The position numbers and the translations under genes are program-made. Of a stretch of DNA of 64,000 nucleotides, positions 1 through 11,800 are shown piece by piece. The DNA is from Chimonanthus salicifolius. Taxonomy: Eukaryota; Streptophyta; Magnoliopsida; Laurales; Calycanthaceae. The notes under the pieces are model-generated. The model worked only from the letters and a program-made list of their open reading frames with translations. It did no database searches and was not told the DNA's origin. The stretch covers positions 31,714,991 through 31,778,990 of the forward strand of contig CM023535.1 in the NCBI GenBank assembly GCA_013350335.1, in the 5' to 3' direction. Every line of letters starts with the position of its first letter. Positions within the stretch are counted from its first letter, which is position 1.

Positions 1-127
1 CTGGGGTACTCCCCATGGGTTATTTCCCATCGACGAACTCGGTTTTTGTGTGCAGGAAGGGGTGCACATGCGTCGAAGGATTAGTCGGGTGAGACGCCTG
101 GACACCTTCGGTCATAAAAAAATAAAT
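1..127 (+). mobile_element. SINE 3' part, cut by the window edge
   Basis: The sequence matches, by eye, the 3' half of the SINE at 23081-23300 read on its own strand. Shared blocks are GGTGCACATGC, GGACTAGT-like GGATTAGTCGGG, GACGCCTGGACACCTT and GGTC before an A-rich tail at 114-127. The head with the pol III promoter lies outside the window. Confidence 0.65.
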
Positions 128-252
128 AGACTACCATATCTTCAAATGCATCAGAAAGATATTTTTTGACTTCTTTGCTTAATATAGTTTCATACCTAAA
201 ATAAGTATCTTCAGATGCACATATGCAGTGAATAGCCTATTGAGGACTTCAT

Positions 253-750
253 TGTAAAGACCCGTCCTCTAGCACAATATTGTCCGATTTGGGTCTGCTC
301 GACTTTGCATTGACAAGTCAACCCAAGAGTTGCTCCTAAAAAGCCTTGTGCTAGAAGGAGGGAGACATTCTTCTTAAATACCATTGCACACTCTCCACAC
401 TAGGCAATGTGGGATTTTTAGCGCCCCATATTGGTGCTTGTCTCTCTCCCACACCGCCTCCAAACACAGGGGTATCATCTACCTGGCTCTGTTATACAAC
501 ACACCCATGTCCGGGAGTTGAACTGTGCTCTGATACCATTTGTAATGTCCCGTCCCGCCAACACAATATTGTCCGCTTTGGACTTGAAGAACCCTCATGG
601 CTTTACATTGGGCCAAAGTCTCACTTTTGGGCCCAAAAGGCCTTGTGCTAGAAGGGAGGAGTGCTCCCTCTTATAAGACACCATACATTCAAGTACCTTT
701 TCTCTCCCATACATGCCCCTCTCATAACAGTCCCCCTCATGGGAATATCA
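253..750 (-). mobile_element. TRIM (small non-autonomous LTR retrotransposon)
   Basis: Two related LTRs (about 253-428 and 541-750) flank a roughly 110-bp non-coding interior. Both carry CACAATATTGTCCG and AGGCCTTGTGCTAGAAGG-type blocks. A primer-binding site TGGTATCAGAGCAC, complementary to the initiator methionine tRNA, lies on the minus strand at 525-538 just inside the right LTR, which sets the orientation. The element is flanked by a perfect 5-bp duplication TTCAT (248-252 and 751-755). There is no coding capacity, so it would need another element's proteins to move. Cassandra's 5S-like promoter was not seen, so I do not assign it to that family. Confidence 0.72.
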
Positions 751-755
751 TTCAT

Positions 756-2191
756 AATCAATAAAATGAGAGAAATGATGAGGGGTGGCTTCTAGGTGTT
801 GTGGGACCCTGATAAATGCCAAAAAATGCATTTATATCTTAATTTTATTAGGCATTATTGCATTTCTTTTATATTTAATCAATGTATTTATACATAAAAT
901 TATGAATTTATTTAAAATAACTTATTACGTGTAATTTGTATTTCAGGAATTTAAATCCAACCAATTTCGTCATGTCAAGTCAAAATCCCGAGTTTAACCT
1001 CAAGTCGAATTCAAATATGAAGCCGAGTCCATTTCGAGTCAATTTTGAGTGTCAAAGCCCAATTTATTCCAAGTCATGCTGAGTTAAAAAGTCTGAAGTT
1101 GAAGTTAAAATGCACAAATAGCCGTTGGGGGTTTGGCTGGGAAATGCACGAGGCATAAATGGAAATACCAACGTCGTCAAAATCGTATGAGTCGCGAGTC
1201 GACTCGTATGATTCGACACGAAATCTGGGTCTAGCGAGTCGACACGCTTAAAAAATCGAAATAGATAAAAAAAAACGTGTTTTTTTAATTGAATTGTGAA
1301 ACGTGCGATTCGAACCCTATGAATTGTTGTATCGTGCGATGCAAAATGAAAGAACGAAAGAAGAGGGAAAGACATGCATGAGTTGATTTTGGAAAATGGA
1401 AGCCAACTATTAAAAGAATACCTCCTTTATTAGAACTCTTTTATCAATAAATACACTTTCCTTCACCCGTTGCCTCTGCAAAAAACCCATCTCCCTTGCA
1501 TCCATCGCTGCCAAAGTCTGCAACGAAACCATCTTCTGCAAGCCTTCCTTCCAGGTATGCTTTTCTGTGATTTCATTTTTCTTTTTCTTCTTCACTTTTC
1601 CTTCTTCCTCCTTCCTCTTCTCTTTTCATTCTCTTCTTTTTCCTCTTCTTCCTCTGCATCTTCGCTTCTTCTTGCATTTTTTATTTACATTCGCAAATGG
1701 AAAATGTATAGTTTGTGACAAAATATATAAAATATAAAGTTAGGCTTACAGGTCCTCGCCACAGGACCTGTAAGATATTTTATAACCCCAGTTTCTTTTC
1801 GTCATTGCAAGTTTGCAACCATACAATTTTTTTTTTTATCCATAACCCTCCCTGAATTAAGTTTGTTATAGGTCCTCTGACCTTTTTCATTAACTGGGAC
1901 TAGGTCCTCTGACGAGGACCTTTTTCATTAAATGGGACTGTAACATATTCATCAGTTGGCTGCCATAGACTGTAATACTGTTAACATATTCATTAACTGG
2001 GACTATAATATTGTAATACTGTAACTATAAATTTCAGAAAATATCAAAGGGAGATGCTGCTTTTCAGAGCTAGGACGAATGGTTTTCTGCCACGTGGCTA
2101 AAGGAACAGAGGAGCCTTGACCACCAATCACATTCCTAGCTGTCACCGGGATTTGGGAAGGAGATTGGATGTTGCCGGAGCCCCTAGAAAC
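756..2191. other. No gene recognised; low-complexity intergenic-like DNA
   Basis: This stretch holds AT-rich DNA, a CT-rich tract at about 1560-1690, and short direct repeats (GGTCCTCTGAC and TTTTTCATTAACTGGGACT-type) at about 1870-2010. A 9-bp perfect hairpin is at 1748-1771. Segments near 1165-1330 have GAGTCG/GATTCG motifs vaguely like the hAT-like family but without identifiable ends. Confidence 0.5.
1748..1771. repeat. Perfect short inverted repeat
   Basis: ACAGGTCCT and AGGACCTGT form a perfect 9-bp stem around the 6-base loop CGCCAC. It is not followed by a T run and has no known role here. Confidence 0.6.
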
Positions 2192-3160
2192 TCATCGTTG
2201 ATCAAGAGGACTCGAGTCTCCTTCTATCTGCACTCCCAAGTTCAGCCAGAGATCGCCCACTTTCAAGGAGATCTCAATAAGTTGCTCGAGCTTTGGAGAC
2301 CAAGCAATAAGGAATCGAGCAAACTGATAATCACTTCCAGTGGTTGTTCTAGGGTCTATTTCAACAATTTTGCCAAGAAACTCCCCAATAGCCCAGATAG
2401 CTTCTTGAAACAAGGCCCGAATAGGGATGCCTGTGATCCAAACCCAAACTCTTTTGAGATCCCAATCTTCTGTCCAGAAACAAAGATTAGAGAAGGGAGT
2501 AAAAAGCAGGATAGGAAATTCATCAAGGAGTCTTTTTGCTTCCTCCACAACCTCAAGAGAAAGAAGGGCAAGCTAAGAATCAATCCAGCTTACAGATGCA
2601 CCACTGATACAACCCCAGTCTTCTATCCAACCATGAATATCTGAAGAGAGCACCTCAGGAGACGATAGGGAAGCAACGATAAAACGTTTCAAAATCTGTG
2701 TCTGCTGAATGACGACATTGTTGCTGAGGATGATGGACTTCCCTTTGTCAGAGATAATTGTCCAAACCGAAGAAGACACAATCTGGGAAGCTGAAGGCAT
2801 CCAAGGATTACCAGAGGAAGATGACGGGATCAGCTGGCGAGGTTGAGTAGGCAGGAGGAGCTTGTGTGAAAATTTGGGTGGTTTTGCCATTTGCACTGCC
2901 AACTTCTTTCCTTTAAAGGTCTTGCCATTGATGTCAACAATTCCTCTCAGAGCTTCCACTTCAGACCCAAATCGAACGAAAGCGAAACCACGGTGGTTTT
3001 TTGAATCATTGGTCAGAGGTATGAAACTATCCACTATTTTGCTTGATGTGCTAAAAAGGGAGAAAATATCTAAATTAGAAAACATTTCAGGGATGTTAGA
3101 AATGAAAAGGGAGACACAATTTTTCCTCCTCTACTCCGAGCGAGATTGAGAGGAGGCAGG
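2192..3160 (-). pseudogene. LINE (L1-type) ORF1 fragment with RRM and DUF4283-like domains
   Basis: Plant L1 LINEs of the RRM-bearing type encode an ORF1 RNA-binding protein that coats the element RNA. Reading leftward from about 3160, an RNP2-like LFISNIP is followed by an RNP1-like HRGFAFVRF and then VDINGKTFKGKKLAVQMAK, giving one RRM in the first about 90 residues. After a serine-rich linker the reading moves to another frame near 2570, where EEAKRLLDEFPILL and RVWVWITGIPIRALFQEAIW resemble the DUF4283-type C-terminal part. The frame change and the absence of ORF2 mark it as a dead 5' fragment. An ordinary host RRM gene is unlikely given the second domain. Confidence 0.7.
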
Positions 3161-3625
3161 GTTTTTAAAAGGGATGTGGGTTGAGGGATGGACAACAGGA
3201 AGGGGTGGGGGGAATGGGATTGAGGATTAGAGGGGAGGGGTTGGAGACGAGAGAGAGGAACTCATCTCATCCTTGGCCATAACTTTTCACTCTGATGTCC
3301 GATTGACTTGATTCTTTTTTGCGTTGGAAAGAAGACTTCAAGAGCTACAACTTTATATTTCATGAAATTTTCACGATTCGGACATTTAATAGGTCAAAAT
3401 TGAGCTGCAAGTTGATGCATGTGTAAAAAAACGGGATTTACACCTCCACTTTCCCAATTTGCTCTTGTTTCCTATTTTTTCTAGGTTTAGGTTATATTAG
3501 GAGAGGGGATGCATGAAAATTGTATCATTCCTAAAATTGAAACGCCTCTCTTCTCCTTCTCCATAGTTTTTGAGTTTTTAATTGTAATGGCTTTCTAAAC
3601 TCGAAACTAAGGCTAGGGGTGAAAC

Positions 3626-4110
3626 TGTTAGGATCATGGGCCCCCCTCACGCCCCACACGTGTAATATATTCCGGTTTGCCAACCAATGCAGGTCCCATT
3701 CACCCCCGCAAGGTCTTTTGGGTACACCGCAGTGTGGGCTTCGCTTTCAAAACGCGTCACGTGAAGTCAGAGTTGCAGAGCGGAATGTGGCTCTGCCCCC
3801 ACAGAATATTGTCCTCTTTGGTCCCACAAGTCCTAGGAGTCCACCCGACGATCCATGGCAACCCTCAAGGCTTTGTTCCCAGCACGTGTGCCAACGGGAG
3901 TTCACCCTCCATATCTAGAACGCGTCACACTAGATGAGGGAGGCAACCCCTCATATAACCACCCAAGGCTTGCACCTCCTAAGCAAAGTGGGACTTTTTC
4001 ACCTACTCCATATTTCAGCACAAGTGGCCCTTATTCCGAGGTCGTGACGGTCAGTCCACTAGGGTGTTTAGTCCCTACGAGCCTAAGGGTAACGCTTATG
4101 CCCCCCAACA
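3626..4110. mobile_element. Solo LTR, TRIM-like
   Basis: The element starts TGTTAGGATCATGGG and ends CCCCCCAACA, with a perfect target duplication GAAAC (3621-3625 and 4111-4115). It contains GAATATTGTCCTCTTTGG, close to the GAC/CAATATTGTCC block of the TRIM at 253-750. It has no coding capacity. Three CACGTG-like or ACGCGT motifs are present. Confidence 0.75.
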
Positions 4111-4238
4111 GAAACTTTTAATGGAGGTATGTATTTTTCTTTGATCCTTTGATGTTATTCAATGCATGATCTTTTAATTGATTGATTCATATGATTTAGA
4201 AAAGTTTTTTCTCTGTAAAACTGCTTAATTCATTGTTG

Positions 4239-4300
4239 TTTTTTTCTTTTGAGGTCCAGAGGTGTCCAGGCATCGCACCCGACTAGTCCTCCGGGGTGCC
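4239..4300 (-). mobile_element. 5'-truncated SINE
   Basis: Read on the minus strand, this is the last about 50 bp of the SINE family at 23081-23300 (GGACTAGTCGGG, then GCCTGGACACCT) followed by an A-rich tail. It is bracketed by a perfect 15-bp duplication GCTTAATTCATTGTT (4224-4238 and 4301-4315), a clear mark of LINE-mediated insertion of a truncated copy. Confidence 0.85.
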
Positions 4301-4315
4301 GCTTAATTCATTGTT

Positions 4316-4829
4316 AACTCCGGGTACAATGAATGCTTGGAATTCCCTGCGAATCAAATAACTAGTTTTGCATGTTTTGATCAATCAATTACGGGATTAA
4401 TCTTTTGATTAAATTTTCTATGAATTCACCGCTCTATCTTCCGATTGCAATTACTTTTTAGATGATTCTTAGTTGAGTTATAAAAAAGAATCAGGAATAC
4501 ATATTATCGTTCCCTTAAAAGTGGATCCCCGATGCCTTAGTATTCATTATCGTTTTTGTTTTCAAATTTCCTTAGTGTTCATCGTTACTGATTTCAAATT
4601 TTCTCAATGTTGTACAAAAACCAATCAACCAATTCAATTTTATGTGATTTTTTTTCTTTTTATTATTTTACTTGTGTATTTGGTACCAATCCTTGTGGTT
4701 CGACACTCGGACTCCCGAGAATATATTACTTCGCGACAACCAACACGTGGGTTCGCAACGTTAAAGTTGAAGCACCTTTCCGTTCTAGCATTCGATGAAC
4801 TACATTAAAATCACCTGCACACACCAAGG
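4316..4829. other. No gene recognised
   Basis: AT-rich sequence without a convincing coding or repeat signal. The longest open frames here have no conserved motif. Confidence 0.4.
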
Positions 4830-5154
4830 AAATTGATTACTAAGGTTAGGGAGATCAGGGCACTAGTCTCGGGCTATAAGGTATCCTTCGCTCAAATCAG
4901 TCAAACAACAAATGTGGAGGCAGACTATTTTGCTAAACGCGGAACTGACGGTTCTGTCACAAGCGTCTTTCAACTTTAAGGAGGATAGATTTAATCCTTG
5001 GGATGGATTCTTTTTTCTGGTTTTTATTTTCTTAATGTACCTTTTTGTTCTTCTTTTGTTTCTTATTGGGTCTAACCCTTTTAGACCCCTTCTTATTAGT
5101 TTTATACTTGATTTTGTTTTTTAATACAATCTTATTAGTCACCACTCAAAAAAA
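4830..5154 (+). mobile_element. LINE 3' end (RNase H tail, 3' UTR, poly-A)
   Basis: The frame reads LITKVREIRALVSGYKVSFA then QISQTTNVEADYFAKRG, the C-terminal end of the RNase H domain common in plant L1 ORF2 proteins. A T-rich 3' UTR and an A tail (5148-5154) follow. The 5' side is lost, as is usual for incomplete reverse transcription. Confidence 0.75.
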
Positions 5155-5673
5155 GTGTACAAAAAGCATACTAAAAAAAAAACAGAGAGAAAGAGAGAAG
5201 AACAAAAACTGAGGAGATGATCTGCTTTTTTGGTCTAGTCCAACCCATCCAGATGGAAACAGGTTAGGGTTGGGCCAGATAAGGGTCAAGGGTTGGGTAG
5301 AAAACAGCAATCTCACTTTAGAGTTGAGTATGGATTGGCCCTCGACCCAACCAAAACTGTCCAAGTCAAATCCCTAGTTTGGTAATCACATCCAAAGTAT
5401 ATCTATGTAATGATTAGTGAACCGTCAATTACCATTATCATCATTGAAATGTGCAGCATTAATTGATTTTGAACAGGTAAATCAATGACTAAAAAGAACT
5501 ATGAATCACAATAATGAACAGATGAGCAAATATAAATATAGAACTAGGCACAAAAAAAGTAATCATTTAGGAAAAGGGGAGAAGGGGGAGGGGGTAATTT
5601 TGTGGCAACGGTGAATAAGAACTTCAGCATGCATGACACATTAAAAAACCAGATTGTAGAATTAGGATATTAC
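5155..5673. other. NUP93 intron 10 sequence, nothing recognised
   Basis: A purine-rich stretch near 5165-5215 and a G-rich run (about 5576-5595) are visible. I see no gene or mobile element. Confidence 0.4.
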
Positions 5674-5855
5674 CTGGCTTCAGACGAATATTTGTAAGTA
5701 TCCAAGATCTCATTTCCAGAATGAACGAGACCAGCAGTTTGGCTGTCACCGTCCAACTTACCATGCACCAGAGCACTTATTGCATCTGCAAGACACTTAC
5801 TGATTGTCTCTAATGCCATTGCAAAGGCTCCGACCCTCTTGTGAATTTCTACAGA
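5674..5855 (-). CDS. NUP93: NUP93 exon (last seen in window)
   Basis: The exon is 182 bp, 60 codons plus two bases, from [20 protein letters not shown] through [20 protein letters not shown] to KYSSEA. The acceptor is CTTTCCAG before TCTGTAG; the donor is GCCAG followed by GTAATA. It joins the large exon as [13 protein letters not shown]. The C-terminal exons (roughly 140 residues) were not found between 1 and 5673, so intron 10 exceeds 5.6 kb. Confidence 0.92.
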
Positions 5856-8800
5856 CTGGAAAGTTTCATGGTTAAGAAGGTTTAGGAGACTCAACCAAAA
5901 AAAGTGAACAATAACAGCACTACAACAGTAACTCCTTTTAAAAAATCCAGAACAATAACTTATTTAAGTTTTCCTCTTAATCTATCATCTCACTAAATTT
6001 TCAAAAGAAAAAAGAGTATATCCTTTTACAATAGAAAGTTTTCAAATAAATAAATATGCAGGACAAGGGATAGGGTAACCCTAAATGCCTAACATGGTTC
6101 TCTAAAGATTAAAAGGGGATGAAAATAATGCACCTTAAATCTAAATGGGCTGGAATTAATTAATCAATTAATATATGCAATTAATCAATATAAAATCTAT
6201 CACAAATAATCATGCAAAAATATCCTCAGAATATGATGTAAACAAATACATGAGAAATTAACTAAATAAGTGGAATAGTTTAGATTTAAATGGGAAATAA
6301 ATGAAGGTAGGTATGGTTCTGCCAATGAAAGAAGTTTAAAGGGTTAAGATGGGTTTAAGTATGGGGTTACGTGGGGTGGGAAATAAAAAGGAGAGAGAAC
6401 ATAGGGGAGGTGAAAAGAAAGATGGAAAAAGCAGGGAGTAGGGTCGCACGGAAGACAGAAGAGGAAGGAGAAGGAAATGACGCAGGTAAGCGGGGCTAGA
6501 GGAATTATCTAGGGCTGGCAACACAAACAGAGAGGCTTAAGGAAGGGACGATGGCTTGGAAAGGTTCCAAGATGGCTTTACGCTGCGGAAGGAGGGCTGT
6601 ATAGGATAGATTTGGCTTGGGCGACAATGGGATTTGCGATCTGAAGGCAATGGAGCTTGAATTTTTGCTGTTTTGGAGATGGCGAACACAAAGGACGGTA
6701 ATAGAGAAGAAAAGGAAAGAGAGAAGAAGAAGATAGAAAAAGTACCTGAAAGATGTGGCCTCGCGCCAAGGCCTCTCGCCTCTCCGATATCTCATCAGAG
6801 TTTCCAAGGATTCACTCCAAGGTATTTTCGTGGCACAATGCTTGCGGAAGAAAACTTCAATTTTATTTCATAATAATCTGAGTCCTCAATGAGGATTACA
6901 AAGCTTATATAGAGTTCACCCTTTCTTAAAATAAAAATAGAAACAATAAAAATGGCTAAACTATCCTTAATAAAAAGAAATTACTAAAAATAAACTACAT
7001 AATAACGAAGGAAAATAATAACAAAGAAAAGCACGAAAATTGTATGCACGGAAACACTGTGGGACTGATATGCTCCACATCAATAAATAAAACTGGTAAA
7101 GATGGGATCTTCAAGATGCCACAATGAAAACAAATTGCTAACTAACAAATGAGGAAGACTCCAGATGCAGCCTTCACAACTCAAAAGCCATGACTTTTGG
7201 AAATTAATCCACTGCCCTGTATGATTGTTCACCTTCACCAACCATGGAGATCTATTCATCATTGATGAGATCATGGAAATGTGTCAATCTACACTAATAC
7301 TAGGATGACTTTCCCATGTGAGGAGAGAAATCATTCAGCCAAATTCTTACTAAACAAGGTGCCAATCGATGTAGGATAGCAAACATCCTATCAAGTACTC
7401 ATTTGGTATGCACAATTATAAATTCCATCCTATCGTCTCTTCTACTTCTTTTCTTCTTGTCTCTCTCTCTCTACTTTTCTTCTTTGCTCCGTTTGATCTC
7501 TTCTCCTTGCTCTGCTATCCTTACTGTTTCGTCCCCCCACCCCACCCTGCTTCCTGCACCTCCTCTTGGGACTTCCCTGTTCTGTTCCTTTTCTTTTGCC
7601 TCCCGGTCCCGTATGCCTTCTCCCTTCATCCTTTCCTTTCCTCCTGTTTTCTGTGCCCTTTGTATGTTCGGATGGGTAAGGACCGCAAGTCTAAACCGCT
7701 ACTTAAAACACCAGACCCTCTCCCCAACCCAGAAACTGATCACAAGTCTCAGGCTGAGTTAGAGAAAACAATCCTTTCTAACTGGTCAGATGATGTAAAA
7801 GTTCATTCCCTCGCTTCTGCAATAAAAAAAGGTACTGAGCTACCTGTGGCTGCTCCAGAGGAATTGATACTCGCAGCTCGAGAGAAGATCAAAAGGAAGA
7901 AAATGGAAACTTTCCAACGAAAGTTCAAGAAGTGCAGTAACAAAGAGGAGCAGGTTGCTTTGATTGCCAAATACATCCACAATAAGAAGCAGGACAGGTT
8001 CCCCTCTTCGGTTCCTGCTGAACTTCTGCTGCTTGGTGCAGACAGAACTGCCCTCCAGATGAAGCTGGATACCCCAACCAATCCTGCGTTTGAATCCGGA
8101 GGAGCCTCCTCCAATGATCCCTTTGTCTTTGATATTAAAGACTTCTATGCAGCAAACAGAGACGATCAAATCCGTATGATTGCTGCTGCCGTCGCCTCCT
8201 CCAATGGAAGCAAAATCCCAATCGATACCGACCCTGAACTCATCAAGCTTGCCCGGGCCAGCCTGAACTCCACGCCTTCCTCCTCCTCCTCCTCTGCCAG
8301 CCATGTAGGTTTGTGTGCTGGTACTAGGGAGACTGAGGTCAACTCTAGTGACTCCATCCAAATGGCCGATACCTCTGTCACCTCTGATGGGACAGATCCT
8401 CCTAACAGACCTCTTGAGATGTTGCTGCATGCCATCGCTTCCTCCAATGGAAGCAAAATCCCAATCTACACCGACCCTGAACTCATCAAGCTTGCCCGGG
8501 CCAGCCTGAACTCCACACCTTCCTCCTCCTCCTCCTCTGCCAGCCATGTAGGTTCCCGTGCTGGTACTAGGGAGACTGAGGTCAACTCTAGTGACTCCAT
8601 ACTCCATCCAAATGGCTAATACCTCTGTCACCTCTGATGGGACAGATCCTCCTAACAGACCTCTTGAGATGTTGCTGCATGCCACCTATACCTCTGACCC
8701 TCCTTCCAACACCCCTTCCCCAATGCCAAAGCCAAATTTGGATATTGTCAAGCCCAAGCAGAAGCCAAACAGCTCTGTCCAACTTCCCCCTTCTGTTCAC

Positions 8801-11800
8801 TCAGCTAGCACGCCTCTCAACCCTCCTGCTGACACTACCATCCTGGAGCATCCAGCTCACACCATCCCCACCAACCCTGAGTCCCACAACCTTAGACCCA
8901 CTCTCGTCAACCAAACCACTGCCATTCTGCCTAGACCTGTCTCAGGAGGATGCTGTTGGGAAACCTGCTAACCCCAAATGGGCCTCCCTCTTCCAGAAGA
9001 AGAAAGAGCTGTCTCTGAATCTCAACTTTGTTGAATCTGGTTGCTCCTCTCCTTTCATCACTAAGTTCCCCACTGACGACGTTGTGGAAGGAGAAGATCT
9101 TTGCAAATCCTACCTTGTTGGTTATTTCATTGGCAAGAGACTTTACTACCCGCATGTCAAGAGTGGTCTCCTGAAGCAATGGGGCTCTCTGCAGGGGCTG
9201 GAAATCACCTCCCTAAATGATGGTTTCTTCCTCTTCAAGTTTGGGTCTTAAGAGGATTGCCAAAGGATCCTTGAGAGTGGACCATATTTCATCCAAAGTA
9301 AGCCTTTCCTTCTCAAACAATGGGACCTCTCCTCCAGCCTTGAGAAGGAAGACATTTCATCCCTCCCCTTATGGGTCAAACTGCCAAACCTCAATGGTGC
9401 TTTCAGAACTGCCAAGAATCTGAGTCGGATAGCCAGCCTCATTGGCAACCCCCTCTTCATGGATTCGGCCAGGGCTAGAGGTACCAACCTTGCCCAAGCG
9501 AGAATTTGTGTTGAAATAACCCCGAAAACCCAACTTCCTGGTGTCCTCACTCTTATTACCTACCGTGGTACCATCTACCAGAAGGTTGAGTACAATTGGA
9601 AGCCCAAACCCTGCTCTACTTGTCAGACCTTTAACCACCCCAACCAATGATTTGATGCAGTGCAGCCCAACTGGGCCTTGGCCCAGTCTCGAGCAGCCCA
9701 GCCACAACTCACATTTTTTTAAGGGTCTTATAACCCTACAGAAAGGAGGAGGATACAATCTCGACGAATACAAAAGAAAAGAAGGAAGAAAGAACGCGGA
9801 GGAAGAATGGAAGCAACCCCGCCGAGCACGTGAGAAGCGACGGCGAGAGACAGGAAGGAGTGAGAAGCCATCCCTATTCAGGTACTACTTCCTCTTCCTC
9901 CTCTCTTCTCTTCTCTTTCCTTTTTCAATTTTCGTTTTTCTTCTCCTCTAGCCATCGCTATAACCCCATACCCATCCCTACCCTTTCGCCACCCTCTAGT
10001 CTCCTTCCCATTGTTGTCGGCCCTTCCCAAGCCTTCCCTGAATTTCGTGCCATGGCTAATACTGCTTTTGAATGGCTATAGTTCCGCCAATTTCTTACTG
10101 AATTGTGTTTTGCTCCTACTGATCCACTCATCATGTTCTGTGACAATCAGGCCGCCATCCACATTGCCTCCAATCCAGTCTTTCATGAGCGGACTAAGCA
10201 CATTGAGGTTGATTGCCACTTTCTTCGCCAGCATATTTCAGAAAGGTGACTTTTTACTCATCATCTGCAATCTCAAGATCAACTGGCAGATATCTTCACA
10301 AAGTTCGTTCCTCAAACTCAACTCGATTCAGTCATTCACAAGCTGGGTCTCCTCGAAATGTTCGAACCAGCTTGAGGGGGAGTGTTGTGGGACACACACG
10401 TCTGGTGTGTGGGAGCCGATTATATGTCTAGATTCAATGTATATTGAAAGTCAACACAATAGATTGTAATTAAGATATACTTACTGTATTTTCCTTTCTT
10501 GTTCACTTAATTGTCTCTATTCTTTCTATATAACATTGTATCCTCTTAGACGAATACACAATCAATACATTTAAAAGAGAGATTTTTCTCTCCTTCAATA
10601 TTTTCCTCTTTATTTTCTTGTTTTCATTATCATTTTCTACATTAGGTGCTCCACATGATCAACCACATCAAATTCTTTGGACTTGCAATGAGAATCTGCA
10701 GCAAACTTATATTGTTCATCGCTTATATTAATGTGACTTTGAATTTCATCATGCGAATCACGTATATGTTGTGCAAATGGTGATGCAGACTCTGATGGCC
10801 TAAGGGACTCTGACACGGGAACGAGATCTACAGGCTTTCTAGGCTTGCAACCATGCATGACTTCAGAAGGACTCATGCCTATACACCTATCGATCAAGCT
10901 ATCAGAATCAACTTTTGCCATGGGTAAGACAACGTTGCATGCCTGTGTGTGCTCACTAACTGGACAACTCAACGGATTTTCTTGGACATCATTATCCAAT
11001 TCTAGGGCAGATTTCTAAATTTCAGAGGTTAATGATTCAGGAAAATTAGACACAATCATAGGCTCCACATTTTCAACTTCTGTAGGTTATTTGCTAGACA
11101 TTATTAGATTAACAGTTTCTGAACCAACAGTGACAGTTGGAAGTCCTATGCTTTCTTGTGAAACCTCTGAGATTGGAAAAGATTCCACTTCTGACAATTG
11201 TGAAGACATTTCTTCTTTTGGCTCCTTTGCTATGATATTAGAAAGTTCAACAGACATGTTATCTAAAGCATCTAATGCCTTCACGACCTTCGACTTTGAC
11301 GGGGTGTTCTTGGGCTGCATAGGAATAAGTTTGATCTTTCTATATTCAAAACAACAAGTGTTTGAGCGATCAGACAGTGTCACATCAAGATCATACAACC
11401 AAGGGCGACCCAAGATGATGTGTCCGACATCCATGGGAATCACATCACCCCATACCATGTCCTGATATGATAGGATCTGGTTGGGTACAGGACACCTCTG
11501 AGTGACAGAGAGTGGCGTGCCATTCACCCACGCAACTCGATGGAGATCAGGATGAGCTTCGGGTTTCAAACCCAATCGAGTAACCGCGTTGGTAGAAACG
11601 ACATTCGTGCAACTCCCGTTGTTTATGATCAACTTGCAGGATTTCTCGCCACACTTGATATAGGTGTGGAAGAAGGTAGTCCGCCGCCAATCTTCGGATC
11701 GTTGGGATTGGGCGAGAGTACACCTAACCACTGCAAGGGAAGTTGACATCTCGCTAGGTGGCATTAGGATTGCACTAGACTCACAAAGATGGGGATGGAC

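Noticed and set aside
1165..1340. Possible degraded hAT-like element (GTCGTCAAAATCG, GATTCGACACG, GTGCGATTCGAACC)
   Set aside because: Motifs resemble the family but I could not find matching inverted ends or an 8-bp duplication.
1064..1375. Open frame of about 100 codons on the minus strand
   Set aside because: No conserved motif; low-complexity CT-rich source and GAGTCG repeats explain the openness.
7408..7671. N-terminal extension of the LINE ORF1 frame upstream of 7672
   Set aside because: It is a CT-rich leader translating to leucine/serine/phenylalanine-rich low complexity; the charged protein start at 7672 is more plausible.
7840..8685. 281-codon open frame on the minus strand opposite LINE ORF1
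   Set aside because: It is the antisense of the duplicated ORF1 region; polyglycine and repeats arise from the (TCC)n serine codons.
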